Assembly (NCBI RefSeq): GCF_043290135.1
Contig: NC_134702.1
Span: forward strand, 79,554,317-79,618,316
Length of the DNA: 64,000 nt
Reading direction: 5' to 3'
DNA from: Rhipicephalus microplus
Lineage: Eukaryota > Arthropoda > Arachnida > Ixodida > Ixodidae
This document shows positions 1-12,128 of this stretch, in pieces. The translations under genes and the position numbers were made by a program. The number at the start of each line of letters is the position of its first letter. Within the stretch, counting starts at the first letter, position 1. Below the pieces are notes generated by a model that saw only the letters and a list, made by a program, of their open reading frames with translations, was not told where the DNA came from and did no database searches.

Positions 1-2
1 CA

Positions 3-330
3 CAAATTTCAGTCATGAGTGCTGCTCTCTGTATTAAACTGCGAAAAGTGATCACGCCTCCTATTAAGTGTGCAGTAATGCTTGCCGATGGGAGCACATC
101 TGCCGTTCTCGGCATGTGTACCTCTCGCGTGTGTATTGCTGGGCGCCAGACCGTCGTATTGTTCACCGTGCTTCAGCAGTGCCCACATGACGTGATTCTT
201 GGCCTCGACTTTCTCTCTGCGCACTCCGCCCTTATCGACTGCTCGACGGGTCTTCTTCAGTTGGAACTGCCTTTTGACGCCGCTGTTGCCCATGACGCTC
301 AAAGTCACCTTTGTGCACCGAGTTCCTGCA
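3..330 (+). pseudogene. gypsy retropepsin, C-terminal part
   Basis: The frame is open from base 3. It carries the second half of a retroviral-type aspartic protease, with the conserved ILGLDFL motif around 195-215 that forms the end of the retropepsin fold. The DTG(A) catalytic loop is expected just left of the window, so catalytic integrity cannot be judged. After about 311-330 this frame becomes nonsense and the downstream linker and RT continue in another frame, so a one-base indel separates protease from RT. Programmed frameshifts in this group sit between gag and protease, so I read this as damage. Confidence 0.75.
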
Positions 331-2221
331 TCTTCCGCCGCAAGCCGCGACTTACGTGCAGCTCGTGTGTGATCCGCCTGTGCGCGATGGTGAATATGTC
401 GTTTCACCTATTACCGACGTTGTGCTAAAGCACTCCATTGCTGTCCCGCACACTGTGGTGAGAGTATGCCACAATCAGACCCATCTGTCTCTTTTGAACT
501 TTGGTTTCTCCACGCATGTGCTGCCTGCTGGTATTAAACTGGGCGTCATGTCGTCGTTGCAAGAGTGTGATATTTCTGAACTGTCGGCTCAGCAACCTAC
601 TCCGAACGTCAACTTGCTCACTGCGCCCAACCTGTCAAGCATTGACATTGCCAAAATGATAGCGCCAGATCTTTCGCCCTCCGAAGCACAAGACCTCCAC
701 CGTCTGTTGACATCCTATGCGGACATATTCGATCTTGACAACCGCCCTTTAGGCCAGACATCAGTTGTGACCCATCACATCAACACCGGCGATGCCAACC
801 CAATTCATCGCCGCCCTTACCGCGTCTCCGCTGCCGAACGCTCTGTCATCCAGAAAGAGATCGAGAAAATGCTCGCCAAAGGCGTCGTCGAACACTCATC
901 TAGTCCGTGGGCATCCCCGGTCGTGCTTGTCAAGAAGAAGGACAACACATGGCGGTTTTGCGTCGACTATAGACATCTCAACAAGGTCACTAAGAAGGAC
1001 GTTTACCCTTTACCAAGAATAGATGACGCCCTTGACTGCCTTCATGGCGCAAAGTTTTTCTCATCCATTGACCTTCGATCTGGTTATTGGCAGATCGCTG
1101 TTGACCCACGGGACCGAGAAAAAACAGCATTTGTAACCCCCGATGGGTTATACCAATTTAAAGTAATGCCGTTTGGGCTTTGTAATGCGCCGGCCACCTT
1201 TGAGCGCATGATGGACTCCCTTCTGCGCGGCTTCAAATGGTCCACTTGCTTATGCTACTTAGATGATATAATTGTTTTTTCACCGACGTTCGCAAGCCAT
1301 CTAGAGCGACTGTCCAGTATTCTCCAAGTATTTAGCAACGCTGGTCTCCAGCTGAACTCCTCCAAATGCCGTTTCGGCCGTCGCGAAATAACTGTACTTG
1401 GTCACCTCGTTAACGCATCTGGGGTACAGCCCGATCCGGACAAAATTCGCGCATTGACTCAATTTCCCGTGCCCTCTTCTCATAAGGATGTCCAGAGCTT
1501 CCTTGGTTTGTGCTCCTATTTCCGCCGCTTCATCCGAAATTTCGCCGATATTGCGCGGCCTCTCACCGAGCTTCTTAAAAAAGACGTCCCATTTACTTGG
1601 AATTCGCCTCAGAGTGCTGCATTTTCGGCGCTCATTGCAGCCCTCACGACTACGCCAATATTAGCCCACTTCGATCAGACTGCCCCGACAGAAGTTCGTA
1701 CGGACGCGAGTGGCCACGGAATTGGTGCTGTTTTAGCTCAGCGTCAGCATGGACGTGACTGTGTCATCGCCTACGCCAGCCGCCTTTTATCCCCTGCCGA
1801 GAGGAACTATTCCATCACCGAAAGAGAGTGTCTTGCTCTTGTTTGGGCTGTCGCTAAATTTCGCCCGTACCTCTTCAGCCGCAGTTTTACTGTTGTAACT
1901 GATCATCATGCACTCTGCTGGCTTTCCTCGCTAAAGGATCTCACGGGACGTCTCGGTCGTTGGTCTCTACGCCTCCAAGAATACACCTTCTCGGTCGTCT
2001 ATAAATCTGGTCACCTTCATCAAGACGCAGACTGCCTGTCACGGTATCCAGTGGATCCACCAGACGCCACAGAGAGAGCTACGGAGGCTTGCGTCTTATC
2101 AATATCAGACTTTCTTGATATCGCTTCTGAGCAACGCCGCGACCCGGATTTACTTCCCATCATAGAAAGCCTGAGTTCCGCTACTCCACCAACTTCTCTG
2201 AACTTGTATTTCCTTCATTAA
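311..2221 (+). pseudogene. gypsy pol: reverse transcriptase and RNase H
   Basis: A 636-codon reading frame covers the PR-RT linker, the RT and the RNase H. RT motifs in order are the VDYRHLN block near 960-985, the SSIDLRSGYWQI block near 1063-1095, the FGLCNAP block near 1168-1190 and the catalytic YLDD box at 1256-1267. RNase H begins with TDAS near 1699-1710 and continues through RECLALVWAV and VTDHHALCWL to QDADCLSR. All catalytic aspartates that I can locate are present. The frame ends at TAA (2219-2221), but the integrase continues in exactly the same frame, so this is a nonsense mutation within one pol polyprotein and not a natural end. Confidence 0.93.
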
Positions 2222-3373
2222 GGAGTTCTCTACCGCCACAACATGCGCCCTAATGGTCCTGACCGCCTTCTCGTCGTGCCTTCCCATTTGCGTGTAGATG
2301 TTCTCCGACAGCTTCACGATGAACCTGCCGCTGGTCACCTGGGAGTCACCCGCACTTATGATCGCGTCCGGCGCCGTTTTTTCTGGCCACGCCTATATCG
2401 CTCTGTGCAAAAGTATGTCGCCAGCTGCGACCTTTGTCAACGTCGAAAACGACCAACATCGCTTCCAGCTGGCCTTCTTAACCCTATTGAGATCCCTGCT
2501 GAACCATTCTACCGCGTAGGGCTCGACCTTCTCGGGCCATTTCCCACTTCTGCATCCGGGAACAAATGGGTTGCCGTGGCGACCGACTACACGACACGTT
2601 ACGCGATCACCCGCGCTCTTCCAACCAGCTGCGCTACCGATGTCGCCGACTTTCTGCTACATGACATCATATTGCATCACGGCGCTCCTCGACAGCTCGT
2701 TACTGATCAAGGCCGATACTTTTTATCTCGCGTCGTCCAGGATATCGTACGTTCCTGTTCCACGAACCACAAGTTCACAACGGCATACCATCCACAAACT
2801 AATGGACTTACAGAGCGCCTGAATCGCACTATCACGGACATGTTGTCAATGTATGTTTCTCCAGGCCACCGTGACTGGGACGCAACGTTACCCTACGTCA
2901 CCTTCGCTTACAACTCCTCCAGACATGACACCGCAGGCTATTCCCCGTTCTACCTTCTTTATGGACGGGAACCCTCTCTGCCTCTTGATACACTCCTTCC
3001 CGCTGGTTCAAGCTCCCCTGTCACATACGTCCGCGATGCCATAGAGCGAGCCGACGCAGCACGACAGATTGCCCGAGAACGACTCATGCTTTCTCAAGCC
3101 TCTCAGAAAGATCGATACGATCGTCACCACCGCGAAGTTTCGTATGCACCAGGTTCTCTCGTACTCTTGTGGACCCCATGTCGTCACATCGGCCTCTCAG
3201 AAAAACTTTTATTTCGCTATGACGGACCATACAAAGTCCTTCGCAAGATCACCAACCTCACCTACGAGATACAGCGAGTCGTCGACGAAGCGCACTCAAT
3301 GCCACCACCATCCACTGTTGTGCACGTCGTCAGACTGAAGCCTTATGTGTCACCCAACACTCCCCTTTCGTGA
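2222..3373 (+). pseudogene. gypsy pol: integrase
   Basis: This is the integrase part of the same pol frame, after the in-frame stop at 2219-2221; the first ATG here is at 2243. An N-terminal HHCC zinc module (LHDEP, GHLGVTRTY, CDLCQRRK) is followed by the DDE core: the first Asp in LDLLGPFP (about 2524), the second in VTDQGR (about 2705) and the Glu in NGLTERLN (about 2813). A C-terminal chromo-less barrel-type tail follows (PGSLVLLWTP, LFRYDGPYKV) up to LKPYV and a TGA stop. The domain itself looks undamaged, so this copy probably has not been inactive for long. Confidence 0.92.
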
Positions 3374-3409
3374 CAAGCGCCGGGTCGGCGCTTTAACGCC
3401 GCGGGGTAG

Positions 3410-3610
3410 TGCCACAAGGCAGTAGTGGGATTGTGGCATAAAGCGGTAGAGGGTCCCTGGCTGAAAGAAAAGACTACGAAGTAGATAGAGACTGGTTCCA
3501 GCCGCCATTGCGCCAGGCATTGTCATCGCGTGTAATCGTTGTAAATATCGGTAAATATACGTTTTCTTGTAAGATTATACAGGTATCATCATCCAGCGGA
3601 CATTCTAAGG
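3410..3610 (+). repeat. probable 3' LTR of the gypsy element, right end uncertain
   Basis: The purine-rich tract ending GCGGGGTAG at 3401-3409 is followed by TGCCACAAGG, a plausible LTR start. The right end cannot be fixed because the 5' LTR lies outside the window; a CA dinucleotide near 3602-3603 is one candidate. The first 29 bases (3410-3438) form an imperfect hairpin, TGCCACAA against TTGTGGCA. Confidence 0.4.
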
Positions 3611-4850
3611 ACTAAACGAGAGGTGGCTACTTTGACGAAACGGGATGTACGACTATGGTTTAAGGAGCTTCTTCCTCAAAAAAAAGACACAGAAAAGAGT
3701 GACATGAACACGATGGCACGGGTGGCCCCTCAACTTATGTTGCGCTATCCCTTTGCATAGTGGACTACAGGTAGCCAGTCGTTGAGCAGACAGACTTGCC
3801 ACCACAGCTCAGAGCGGAGTATTTTCTAGGTATATGCTTAGCATGACGCACTGAGGGGGAGACATGGTCAAAAAGCGAGGTAACTTCGGGAAGCATAAAA
3901 CCCTCCTTGAGGCAAGAACCAACATAGCTTGGCCATCAAGAAGCGGCAAGGGTGTGGCTGACGAGCAATTCTTGCCAAAGTAATATCGCTTTTTGGCCAT
4001 GTCATGCCCTTGATGCATCACGCACCATAACGTGCATAACAATGCACGTTGTGTTGAAGAAAAAGAACTTGAAGATTTTTCCGATTGGTCAAGTCGTAAA
4101 CAGCTGCTTCATTAGTTCCAGTTTGGCCTTCTCCTGTTATTGCCTCGGAACTTTTGCTTTTGAGGCATGTTAAAGTAGGAAACGCTGCTCCACCGCCGTG
4201 TGCTTTTCGCCCCCCCCGCCCCATGGACGCGTAGTCATATAGTGTCATAGATAGCCCTGCTTTCTCACTTCGTTTGCCTCTGCCGCACGACGCCACATGG
4301 TGCTTTGGAGGGCGATTGTTGTTGTAGCACGAGAAAAGCGTACACGAATTCTACCGTAGCCTATTGAGACGTGGTAGCTAACAAGGCATCGTAGAATGCC
4401 TGGGCAGTGGCTCTTGTGCTACCAGAATCCTGTTTTGAGGTGGTTGGTACTGACCCATAATTGGGAAAACCTTTCAGCACAACATGAACGAAGACACGTT
4501 ACGCACACAACATGTACCACAACCGAAAACTTGAACAACTTTACTGCTAAAAATGTGAGAAGTGATGGGATGTGTAGTCGGTCCGAATACACCACGAGAT
4601 ATTTGGTTAAGGCTGGTAGTTTGACCTCCACCTTCTCCATCAGCTCTTCTGGAGAAGTTCTTGATAAATATGTCTAAGGTTGTTATCTCTTTCAAGAAAA
4701 AAGTCACAGCTTTGCCGCAAAAGTGAAGCAATGAACGCGATAGTAATAAATTGGAAAGTCACGCGCAGAATGGCAAGCAGATTGAAACGTGCCCCGCATT
4801 TTTCACGCACAAATGACGCATGGAACGTACTCACGGGTACAGATGAACGC
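3611..4850. other. non-coding flank with one dispersed repeat
   Basis: I see no convincing gene here. The stretch 3817-3960 is one member of a repeat pair annotated separately. The short frames in this interval have no recognisable domain. Confidence 0.4.
3817..3960 (+). repeat. dispersed repeat, copy 1 (partner at 18039-18190)
   Basis: This shares many blocks in the same order with 18039-18190, for example GCGGAGTATTTT, AGCATG, GTAACTTCGGGAA and CCAACAT. The divergence is high, so it is an old interspersed repeat. The reverse-strand translations also resemble each other (both contain RRVL-FPKL), so the repeat may be a coding remnant of an unknown element. Confidence 0.5.
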
Positions 4851-5345
4851 GAATAAGCGTCTCAGTTGTTACTTCGCTGTGTCTGAAAAGCGCGCCCTTT
4901 TCGCAAACGGAGGCTGTGCAACGACTGCAGTGACCTTTATGTGCCCCATAACTACAACAGAATCGTTACAGTGCAAGCCAACACCAGCCAAGACGTATTA
5001 ACCTCCCCACCATGAGATAAGGGCGCGCGAGAGATCGTCCACTACCCTCCTCTTTGTTGACCAATGTACGCGGGAGAAATCAAAGCCGCCGCGCGCTCAT
5101 CGCACCATCTTGCTGATAATGCTGAAAACACGATAGCCCCCCCCCCCCCTCCCCTGAGATGCCCGCCAACAGCAGTAAGTGGTAGATATAATAGCTTGCC
5201 GTTTAAACAATAAAGGAGGTGCCTTTCTGTGGCTCAGTGGTTAACGCCCCGCATTCACCAAGCGGAGGTTACACGTTAGAATCTGCGTGCCGTAGTGTTT
5301 TTCTGAATTTTTTCTTTCTTGCGTTTTCATATATAAAGATACGTA
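4850..5345 (+). repeat. composite dispersed repeat with tRNA-like head, copy 1
   Basis: It resembles 34080-34880 in three separated blocks: a segment with GTGACCTTT near 4930, a TATA-like plus CTTGCCGTT segment near 5185-5205, and a tRNA-like segment near 5230-5300 with GTGGCTCAGTGGTTAACGCC (A-box type) and GAGGTTACACGTTAGAATC (weak B-box type), followed by a TTTCTTTCTT run. It is probably a SINE-containing composite. A 14-base C run lies near 5139. Confidence 0.45.
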
Positions 5346-5578
5346 TACATATACGGTGAGTGACACCGACGTTGACGCCGACGCCGGCGGTTAAATCCAG
5401 CCGAGAGTGTCCATATAATTGCCTTCGCAATAAAATGACCTTACTGCTTTGCGAACATACAATGTTGGTATTCGAGGGTACCGCATCTGCAGGCACCAAG
5501 AAAAGAACAAATTACGTGCGATATCGGCGTGGAAGAGCATTGACATACCATGGCCGAAGAAGCTAATACTAGACTAAC
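5346..5578. other. no recognisable feature
   Basis: The short open frames here show no domain and no codon pattern that I can defend. Confidence 0.3.
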
Positions 5579-5790
5579 AAACTCATGAGTTGACTCACTC
5601 GGACTCACTCAGACTCAGATCCAGCCATGATTCTGAGTCCGAGTGAGTGTGAGGGCGTAATGTTTTTGTGAGCTTGAGTCCTAGTAGGTGCTTTTGTGAG
5701 CTTGAGTCCTAGTAGTAGAAACTTTTGGGGAGTGTGAGTCCGAGTGAGTGCGACTAAAGGAAATTTAGTGCGTCTTATGTCCGAGTGAAA
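5579..5790. repeat. degenerate minisatellite of GAGTCCGAGTGAGT type with inverted arms
   Basis: Repeated variants of GAGTCCGAGTGAGT and its complement ACTCACTCGGACTC occur through the interval. The units between 5590 and 5650 are arranged head to head around ATCCAGCCATGAT, so a hairpin can form. Two near-identical copies of TTTTGTGAGCTTGAGTCC lie at about 5660-5710. Confidence 0.6.
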
Positions 5791-6270
5791 CAAAAGCGCA
5801 ATATTCCTAGAGGGAGTCTCAGGAAGCTCCTATTTATTTCTGACCTATGTCTGCAACACCTTTCCGGTCTGGCCAATAAATGCTGCCCATGTGTAATCGG
5901 AGTTCCTGATAGCACGCAAGCCAAGCATTATAGGGAAGAACATGGCTTGCAATTTAATTTATTTATATATTCGGGCATTTTCACAAAATGCCACCGAAGG
6001 GGGTAAAAGGAGATAGTGTCTCCTGAGTGTGCCCACCCACAATTCGTGAGGCACCTCGAGCAGGTACAGCAAAACAGTACAAAGCAATATTATGCAACAA
6101 CATACATACAAATAATAAACAAACGAGGAAGACTAGTACAAGCGGAAAATTTTCAGGTAAACACTCACAGCTGTTCCTTAGCGATGAATATAAAAGGCAT
6201 TATAATCACTATTAACATATATTGGGATATATATATAAAAAAATTGAGTGTAATTAGAAAAACAATGTTT
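5791..6270. other. AT-rich sequence, no gene seen
   Basis: AT-rich sequence leading into the composite repeat element. The frames that cross it run into repeat sequence and are not credible genes. Confidence 0.35.
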
Positions 6271-6389
6271 AAAAATTGGCATATCCCACGTACAGTGGGA
6301 ATCGATGATATGCGAAGCATGAACGAGAAATGTTGTTATGTCACTTTAAAGTCAGCACAACGTTACGAGGTGAAGGTAAATGATGCCGT

Positions 6390-6665
6390 ACGTGACTTCC
6401 GCGTCATGATTATCATGTTTGGATGTGTCATTTACCTTCGTCATCTATTCACGTCAGGTGGTACCAAATTTAGTATATGTGCAGCTAGCGAAACGACCGC
6501 GAGCACGCTGTGAGCTTCGTATGTTGTCATGTGCTTACATGACATGCATGTCAGGATTATCATGTTTGAACTAGTCATATATTTCGTCATCCATTGACGT
6601 ACTGTAACACCAAGCATTTTGGTAGCTTCACATGTGTGAAGCTACCAAAATGGCCACGAGCGCAT
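6390..6665 (+). repeat. two tandem monomers, left block of element A
   Basis: Monomers of about 140 and 135 bp with the hallmark blocks of the family. The second contains a perfect palindrome at 6615-6652. Confidence 0.7.
6615..6652. repeat. perfect palindrome, 18-bp arms with 2-bp centre
   Basis: The arms 6615-6632 and 6635-6652 are exact reverse complements, starting CATTTTGGTAGC and ending GCTACCAAAATG. It lies where the monomer normally reads ACCAAATTTGG followed by GTGAAGCTAGC, so it seems to be a local snap-back rearrangement. Confidence 0.9.
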
Positions 6666-6733
6666 CATGAGAGGCCCAATATACTCCCTCCAATGTTACG
6701 TTGACGCGCGCGCACGCTGGGCACAGCAACGCT

Positions 6734-7413
<680 letters not shown>

Positions 7414-7720
7414 TACGTTAGCGAAACGCAAGCACTCTATATATATTCTGACGCCAGGCGCGACCAGCATCCGTCGGTGCGGCCCAACCGGCAACCGGCG
7501 AGAAATGGGACATGCTGAATTTCGCGCCGATGCGTTACCCAGACAGCACTGCGTCTCTGTCTTTTCGTGACGCGCATGCGCATGCGTCAAAGCAACGCAG
7601 CGCGGCGCGAGCCTGCGAGCATATGGCAGGACCGACGCCTGGCATGGCAACACCGGCGTGACGCGACGAAATGAACGCCGGAAAGCACGGGCACCACGTC
7701 ACGTCGAAATGTATTGGCTT

Positions 7721-8600
7721 CTTGACTGTGGTATGTAGTCATATTCTCACATGACGCGCATCTCACGATTATCATGTTTGCACCAGTCACGTAACTTTGT
7801 CGTCCATTGGCGTCACGTAATACCAAATTTGGCATACGTGAAGCTAGCGAAATTGCCTCGAGCGCATAATCAGTGTGGCACGTAGTTATGTTGTCACATG
7901 ACACGCATGTCATGATTATCATGTTTGGTGTGTCATTTACCCATAGCGTCCGTTCGCGTCGCGGAATACCGAGTTTGGTAAATGTGAAACTAGCGAAACG
8001 GCCGCAAGCGCACCATGAGCGTATCATTTAGTCATGTTGTTACATAACACGCATCTTTTGTTTATCATGTTTGCACCAGTATCATACCTTCGTCATCCAT
8101 TCACGCCCCGTAATACCAAATTACGTATAAGTGAAGCGAGCGCATCATGAGCGTGGCATGTAGTCATTTTGTTACATAAAACGCATCTCATGGTTATCAT
8201 GTTTGCACCATTCACATACCTTCGTCATCCATTCACGTGCTGTAATACCAAATTTGGTATATGTGACACTAACGAAATGGCCGCAAGCGCATCCCATCAT
8301 GAGCGTTGCATGTAGTCATGTTATTACATGACACGCATGTCATGATTTTCATGTTAGGGTCTGTCACTAGTGTTCGCCATGAAATCATGCCATACCATAC
8401 CAGTTTTGCGAATTGCCATATAAACGGAACAACCGCAAGAGCTGCATGATCGTGAAATGTAAATCATGACATTCATGACATACATATCATGATTTTTATG
8501 TTATGAGAAGTCAAATATGTTATTCATACATTCACGTTATGCCATACCAAGTTTGGTGTCGATACCATTATCCAAACGGCCAGGAGAGCTAAAAGTCGTA
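7721..8600 (+). repeat. six tandem monomers, right block of element A
   Basis: Monomer starts can be set at GTGGCATGTAGTCATG-like phrases near 7729, 7873, 8019, 8151, 8303 and 8451. Lengths are about 132-152 bp. The last two are a divergent subtype (ATTTTCATGTTAGGGTCTGTCAC and following) that is repeated in the same terminal position in copy B. Confidence 0.75.
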
Positions 8601-8606
8601 GGTGGC

Positions 8607-8634
8607 CAGATAGATAGATAGATAGCTAGCTAGC

Positions 8635-8705
<71 letters not shown>

Positions 8706-8780
8706 GTAGACAGACAGACAGACAGACAGACAGACATACAGACAGACAGACAAATAGATTGATAGATAGATAGATAGATT

Positions 8781-8811
<31 letters not shown>

Positions 8812-8880
8812 TGATAGATAGATAGATTGATAGATTGATAGATAAATAGATAGATAGATAGATAGATAGATGGATAGATG

Positions 8881-8928
<48 letters not shown>
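8607..8928. repeat. long (GATA)n/(GACA)n microsatellite
   Basis: About 320 bases of GATA with a GACA block near 8707-8750 and occasional ATTGATA variants. It sits between the last monomer and the conserved tail of element A. The open frames across it (YLSI repeats) are artefacts. Confidence 0.97.
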
Positions 8929-8974
8929 CGCTCAAGGTCGCCGAAGTTCACTAAGAAATGCTTCGCATTTAGAA

Positions 8975-10860
8975 ACGACGATTACAATAAATATATTTCA
9001 TACAGTACCCATCTGCAGCACACGCACCCTAAAAGTTGGTTAAGATTTTTACATCCGTAATTCACTTCCTAAATTTTGCAATGATTTTGTTCTCCCTAGT
9101 GTATTCAATTGGTTCAGGAATTTTGTTGCACAGTAGAACAGTTTGGTTGTCGATTGACTGTATGCCATAGTTGGTCCGACACAACGGCCCCATCAACACA
9201 CAAAGATTATATGTAAGGCCTCTGCTTAAGTATGTATCAGAAAAAATCTGAAAGTTATTTTCATTTTTTATATCAACATGGCTACTTGTATCTTATAGCA
9301 CTCTGGGATCGGTACAACATTATACACACGAAAAAGAGACATATTAGTGGGGGCCTAGGTAGTTAGCAGACGGAGGGCACGTTTTTAGAGAAAAATAATA
9401 CTTTCACTATTTATCTTGTTACACGTACCCAAAACTAGAAAACAATACATGTTTTGCGAACGAAAAAAAAGTACAGCTGCCATTCAACTTTTCAAGGAAT
9501 TAGATACTGCAAGCGTCGAAATTAAACTGATAGACCCTGATATCTGGAATCGAAGGTTATCCACATTCTCGGACCAATTAAGGTCGCTTTGAAAACACAC
9601 ACCCAGGAATTGAATTTGTTTACCTGAGCAATACTTTCGCCATTGAAAAATTAAGAAATGGCATAATCTTCAGGTCTATGTTTCTGCTTGAAGGGCATAA
9701 GCTTAATTTTTTTTCGTATTTAATTCTAACTGGTTCATTGTAAGCCATAATTTTAGTTAATCCGTTAATCCAACCAGACATTTCCAGTTGTCTCAATATT
9801 GCAGAAGTCTGAACGGGAAAAAACACACATTGGTATCATCGGCGTACACGACTATGTGTGGTGTAGAAATAATGCTTACGATGTCGTTCATCTAGAGTAT
9901 AAAAAGGAAAGGACCATGTATCAGTCTTGTGGAACACAATACTATATTATATCCATGTAAGACTTGAAATGATGAAGCTGAATGATGGATATTTGGGGTT
10001 TAACGTCCCAAAACCACCACATGATTATGAGGGACGCCGTAGTGAAAGGCTCCGGAAATTTCGACCCCCAGGGGTTCTTTAACGTGCACCCAAATCCGAG
10101 CACACAGGCCTACAGCATTTTCTCCTCCAATGAAAATGCAACCGCCGCAGCCGGGGATTTGATCCCGCGACCTGCGGGTCAGCAGCCAAGTACTTTAGCC
10201 ACTAGACCACCATGGCGGGGTAAAATGTTGAAGTTGTACATGTCATTTTCTTGCCCAGAAGTAGCTTTTCATTAGGTCAAGCGGGATCCCGCATATTCCA
10301 TACATTTGTAGCTTCTCAATATGCCATGCTTCATTCAATTAAAAGCACCACGGAAGTCCAGAGATATTCCTAGAGTGTAAAGCTTCTTTTCGATGTTTTG
10401 GAGTAGGCTGCCCTTAATACGAAGAAAGGCAGTCTGGGTTGATCTACCTGGCTGAAATCCCCACTGTTCTTTACAAAAAGATTTCCGTTTCCTGCTTAAG
10501 AGTATGCCCTCTCACATATCAAGCGTTTAGCGACCTTTGAGAAAAGTGGTAATATGAATATTAGGCGATAGTATTGAAGTTCATTTTTGTTGCCTCCTTT
10601 GAGAATGATTGTTACGCGAGCTATTTACATGGTACATGAGAAATTTACCGTCAAAAACATACTGTTGCATATGTAAGTAAATGGGGCGACAATCAAATCA
10701 TCAAATGCCTTAATAGGTCTTATGGTAATGCCATTTTCATCTGGTGAACCATTATTTAGTGAGCAGTGGCTGCTTTATCCTCGGTAACAGATGATAAAAA
10801 CAGTGAATTAGCGTGTGAACTTTGAATATAGCACTAATTTCTATAGTAAGCTGAGATGAT
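8975..10860 (-). mobile_element. decayed LINE reverse transcriptase, split by a Ruka SINE
   Basis: Read on the minus strand, scattered frames give a non-LTR RT in order: an NGSPDENG and IKAFDDLIVAP segment near 10690-10755, an ILKGGNK segment near 10600, an LPLFSKVAKRLICERA segment near 10510-10560, an SLDFRGAFN-like segment near 10340, a YADD catalytic box at 9837-9851, and a C-terminal VRIKYEKK-like part near 9700-9760. Stops and frameshifts are many. A Ruka SINE is inserted at 9981-10222 between two RT blocks. The family is CR1/Jockey-like by motif feel, not by search. Confidence 0.7.
9981..10222 (-). mobile_element. Ruka-type tRNA-derived SINE, copy 1
   Basis: On the minus strand it starts with the tRNA-like head (GTGGTCTAGTGGCTAAAG A box, GGTCGCGGGATCAAATCC B box). 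The body contains AACGTGCACCCAAATC and GAAATTTCCGGAGCC (read in the appropriate strand), and it ends GGTTTTGGGACGTTAAAC. The flanks AAATGATGAAGCTG (9967-9980) and AAATGTTGAAGTTG (10223-10236) match at 12 of 14 positions and are the likely target duplication. Confidence 0.9.
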
Positions 10861-10869
10861 TCTCTCTTG

Positions 10870-12040
10870 CCTCTACAAATGATGCCATATACCTAGATGA
10901 CCACGCCGTTTGCCTGAATTCACGGTTATTGGTTTATTTGAGCATCTTGAGGCGCAAAGTTACCATGGGTGCCGAGCGAGGAAACCACGTGCCCGAGCAC
11001 GCCTTGGAGTGGCTCTGAAAGACCGTGCATTCTAAAAAAAAACAAAAGAAACAAATGCTCGTGGTAAAGACGTGAGCGTGACTTGAAGGGGCCTGCAAAA
11101 CTTTTCAAAGTAGCCGTGGCATCAATTCACTAAAGGAGCTTATGACTTCTAGAATTCACCACCGCAAAAATTTTCAGGATCTTTTTAGTACGAGCGGAGT
11201 TACAAAAATTTGTCGCACGCTGCAATCCCATTCTCTCTTCTCTCGTCCCGACGAAAACGCTGGAAGCTAAGCAGGGAGGCATAGCACGGGAGAAAAATAC
11301 ATCACGCGCGCTTTGTGACCTCAAGCACTTTTTCTGTTTTTTTTTCAACGCAGGGTTATTCAGTGCAATCGCTCACGCACATGGGGACAAGTCACGGTAT
11401 CCCTTGACGGCCCCAGTAACGACCGAGCATGCTATGTTGAACTCAACCAATGACTGACAGTTAGCCTGGGACGCAGTAATTCTTGAGCTTGTAGCGTCAT
11501 TGTAGAGAGAATGAGATGTTGAGGCAATGTTAAGAGTTTTTTAAATATTGCTGGCCATGCGCTGCGCCACATTTAGTACGCGTGCTTCCAGCTGCTTCGA
11601 GAACCCATCGGCAGCATTATCTGACCTATGGTTAAAAAGCATAGCAGGGCCCCTTCAACTTCTTTTCCTCGTCCTATTCTTCACAATTAATCTTACAGTG
11701 CGCTTGTAGAGAACGACAGGAGAGAAAGCTATTACGGCGTGCGACAAATCTCTAGCTCGGCTCGCACTTGACATATTCTAGAAACTTTTGCAGAGGTCGA
11801 TTCCTAAGCAAATAAGAATTTTTATCGAAGCAATCGAATTCCTACTCAAAAAAAAGTGTGGCAGAACCTATAGAATGCCTGTTTAATAAAGCACATGTTC
11901 TGCATTCTGCAGTGCATTCGAAATTGTCACAACGAAAGTAAAAAAAAAACCTACTGGGCGATGAGACAAATTTTTATTCCTTCTGAAGCAGAAAGGTCGA
12001 ACCTTACAAAATTTTGAGCAAGAGTCGGCTAAAAGTTCGA
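10870..12040. other. no gene seen; old repeat-like sequence
   Basis: The interval has short A-runs and phrases that feel repetitive, but no partner inside the window and no protein domain in any frame. Confidence 0.3.
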
Positions 12041-12128
12041 GACCACTATACAAATTTTTCAGGGTGGCACGAGATATTTTCCGTGCCTTTACTGAAAAAT
12101 TCCGGATGACCACATGGTTTGTCCATAC

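Larger units (their letters stand above)
1..3610 (+). mobile_element. Ty3/gypsy LTR retrotransposon, 5' part cut by window edge
   Basis: The window opens inside the protease of a Ty3/gypsy element and continues through RT, RNase H and integrase to a probable 3' LTR. The gene order PR-RT-RH-IN on one strand is that of Ty3/gypsy and excludes Copia. Gag, the protease active-site triad and the 5' LTR lie left of base 1. The copy is not intact: it has a frameshift near 311-330 and one in-frame stop at 2219-2221. The integrase ends at 3373, and a purine-rich GCGGGGTAG stretch (3401-3409) may be the polypurine tract before the 3' LTR. Confidence 0.93.

Noticed and set aside
7721..8600. CRISPR-like array
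   Set aside because: Regular 145-bp repeats without unique spacers in a eukaryotic context; it is satellite-like.
8630..8951. Frames of about 100 codons reading YLSI repeats
   Set aside because: Pure translation of the GATA/GACA array; the same applies to the frames at 39326-39529 and 41258-41479.
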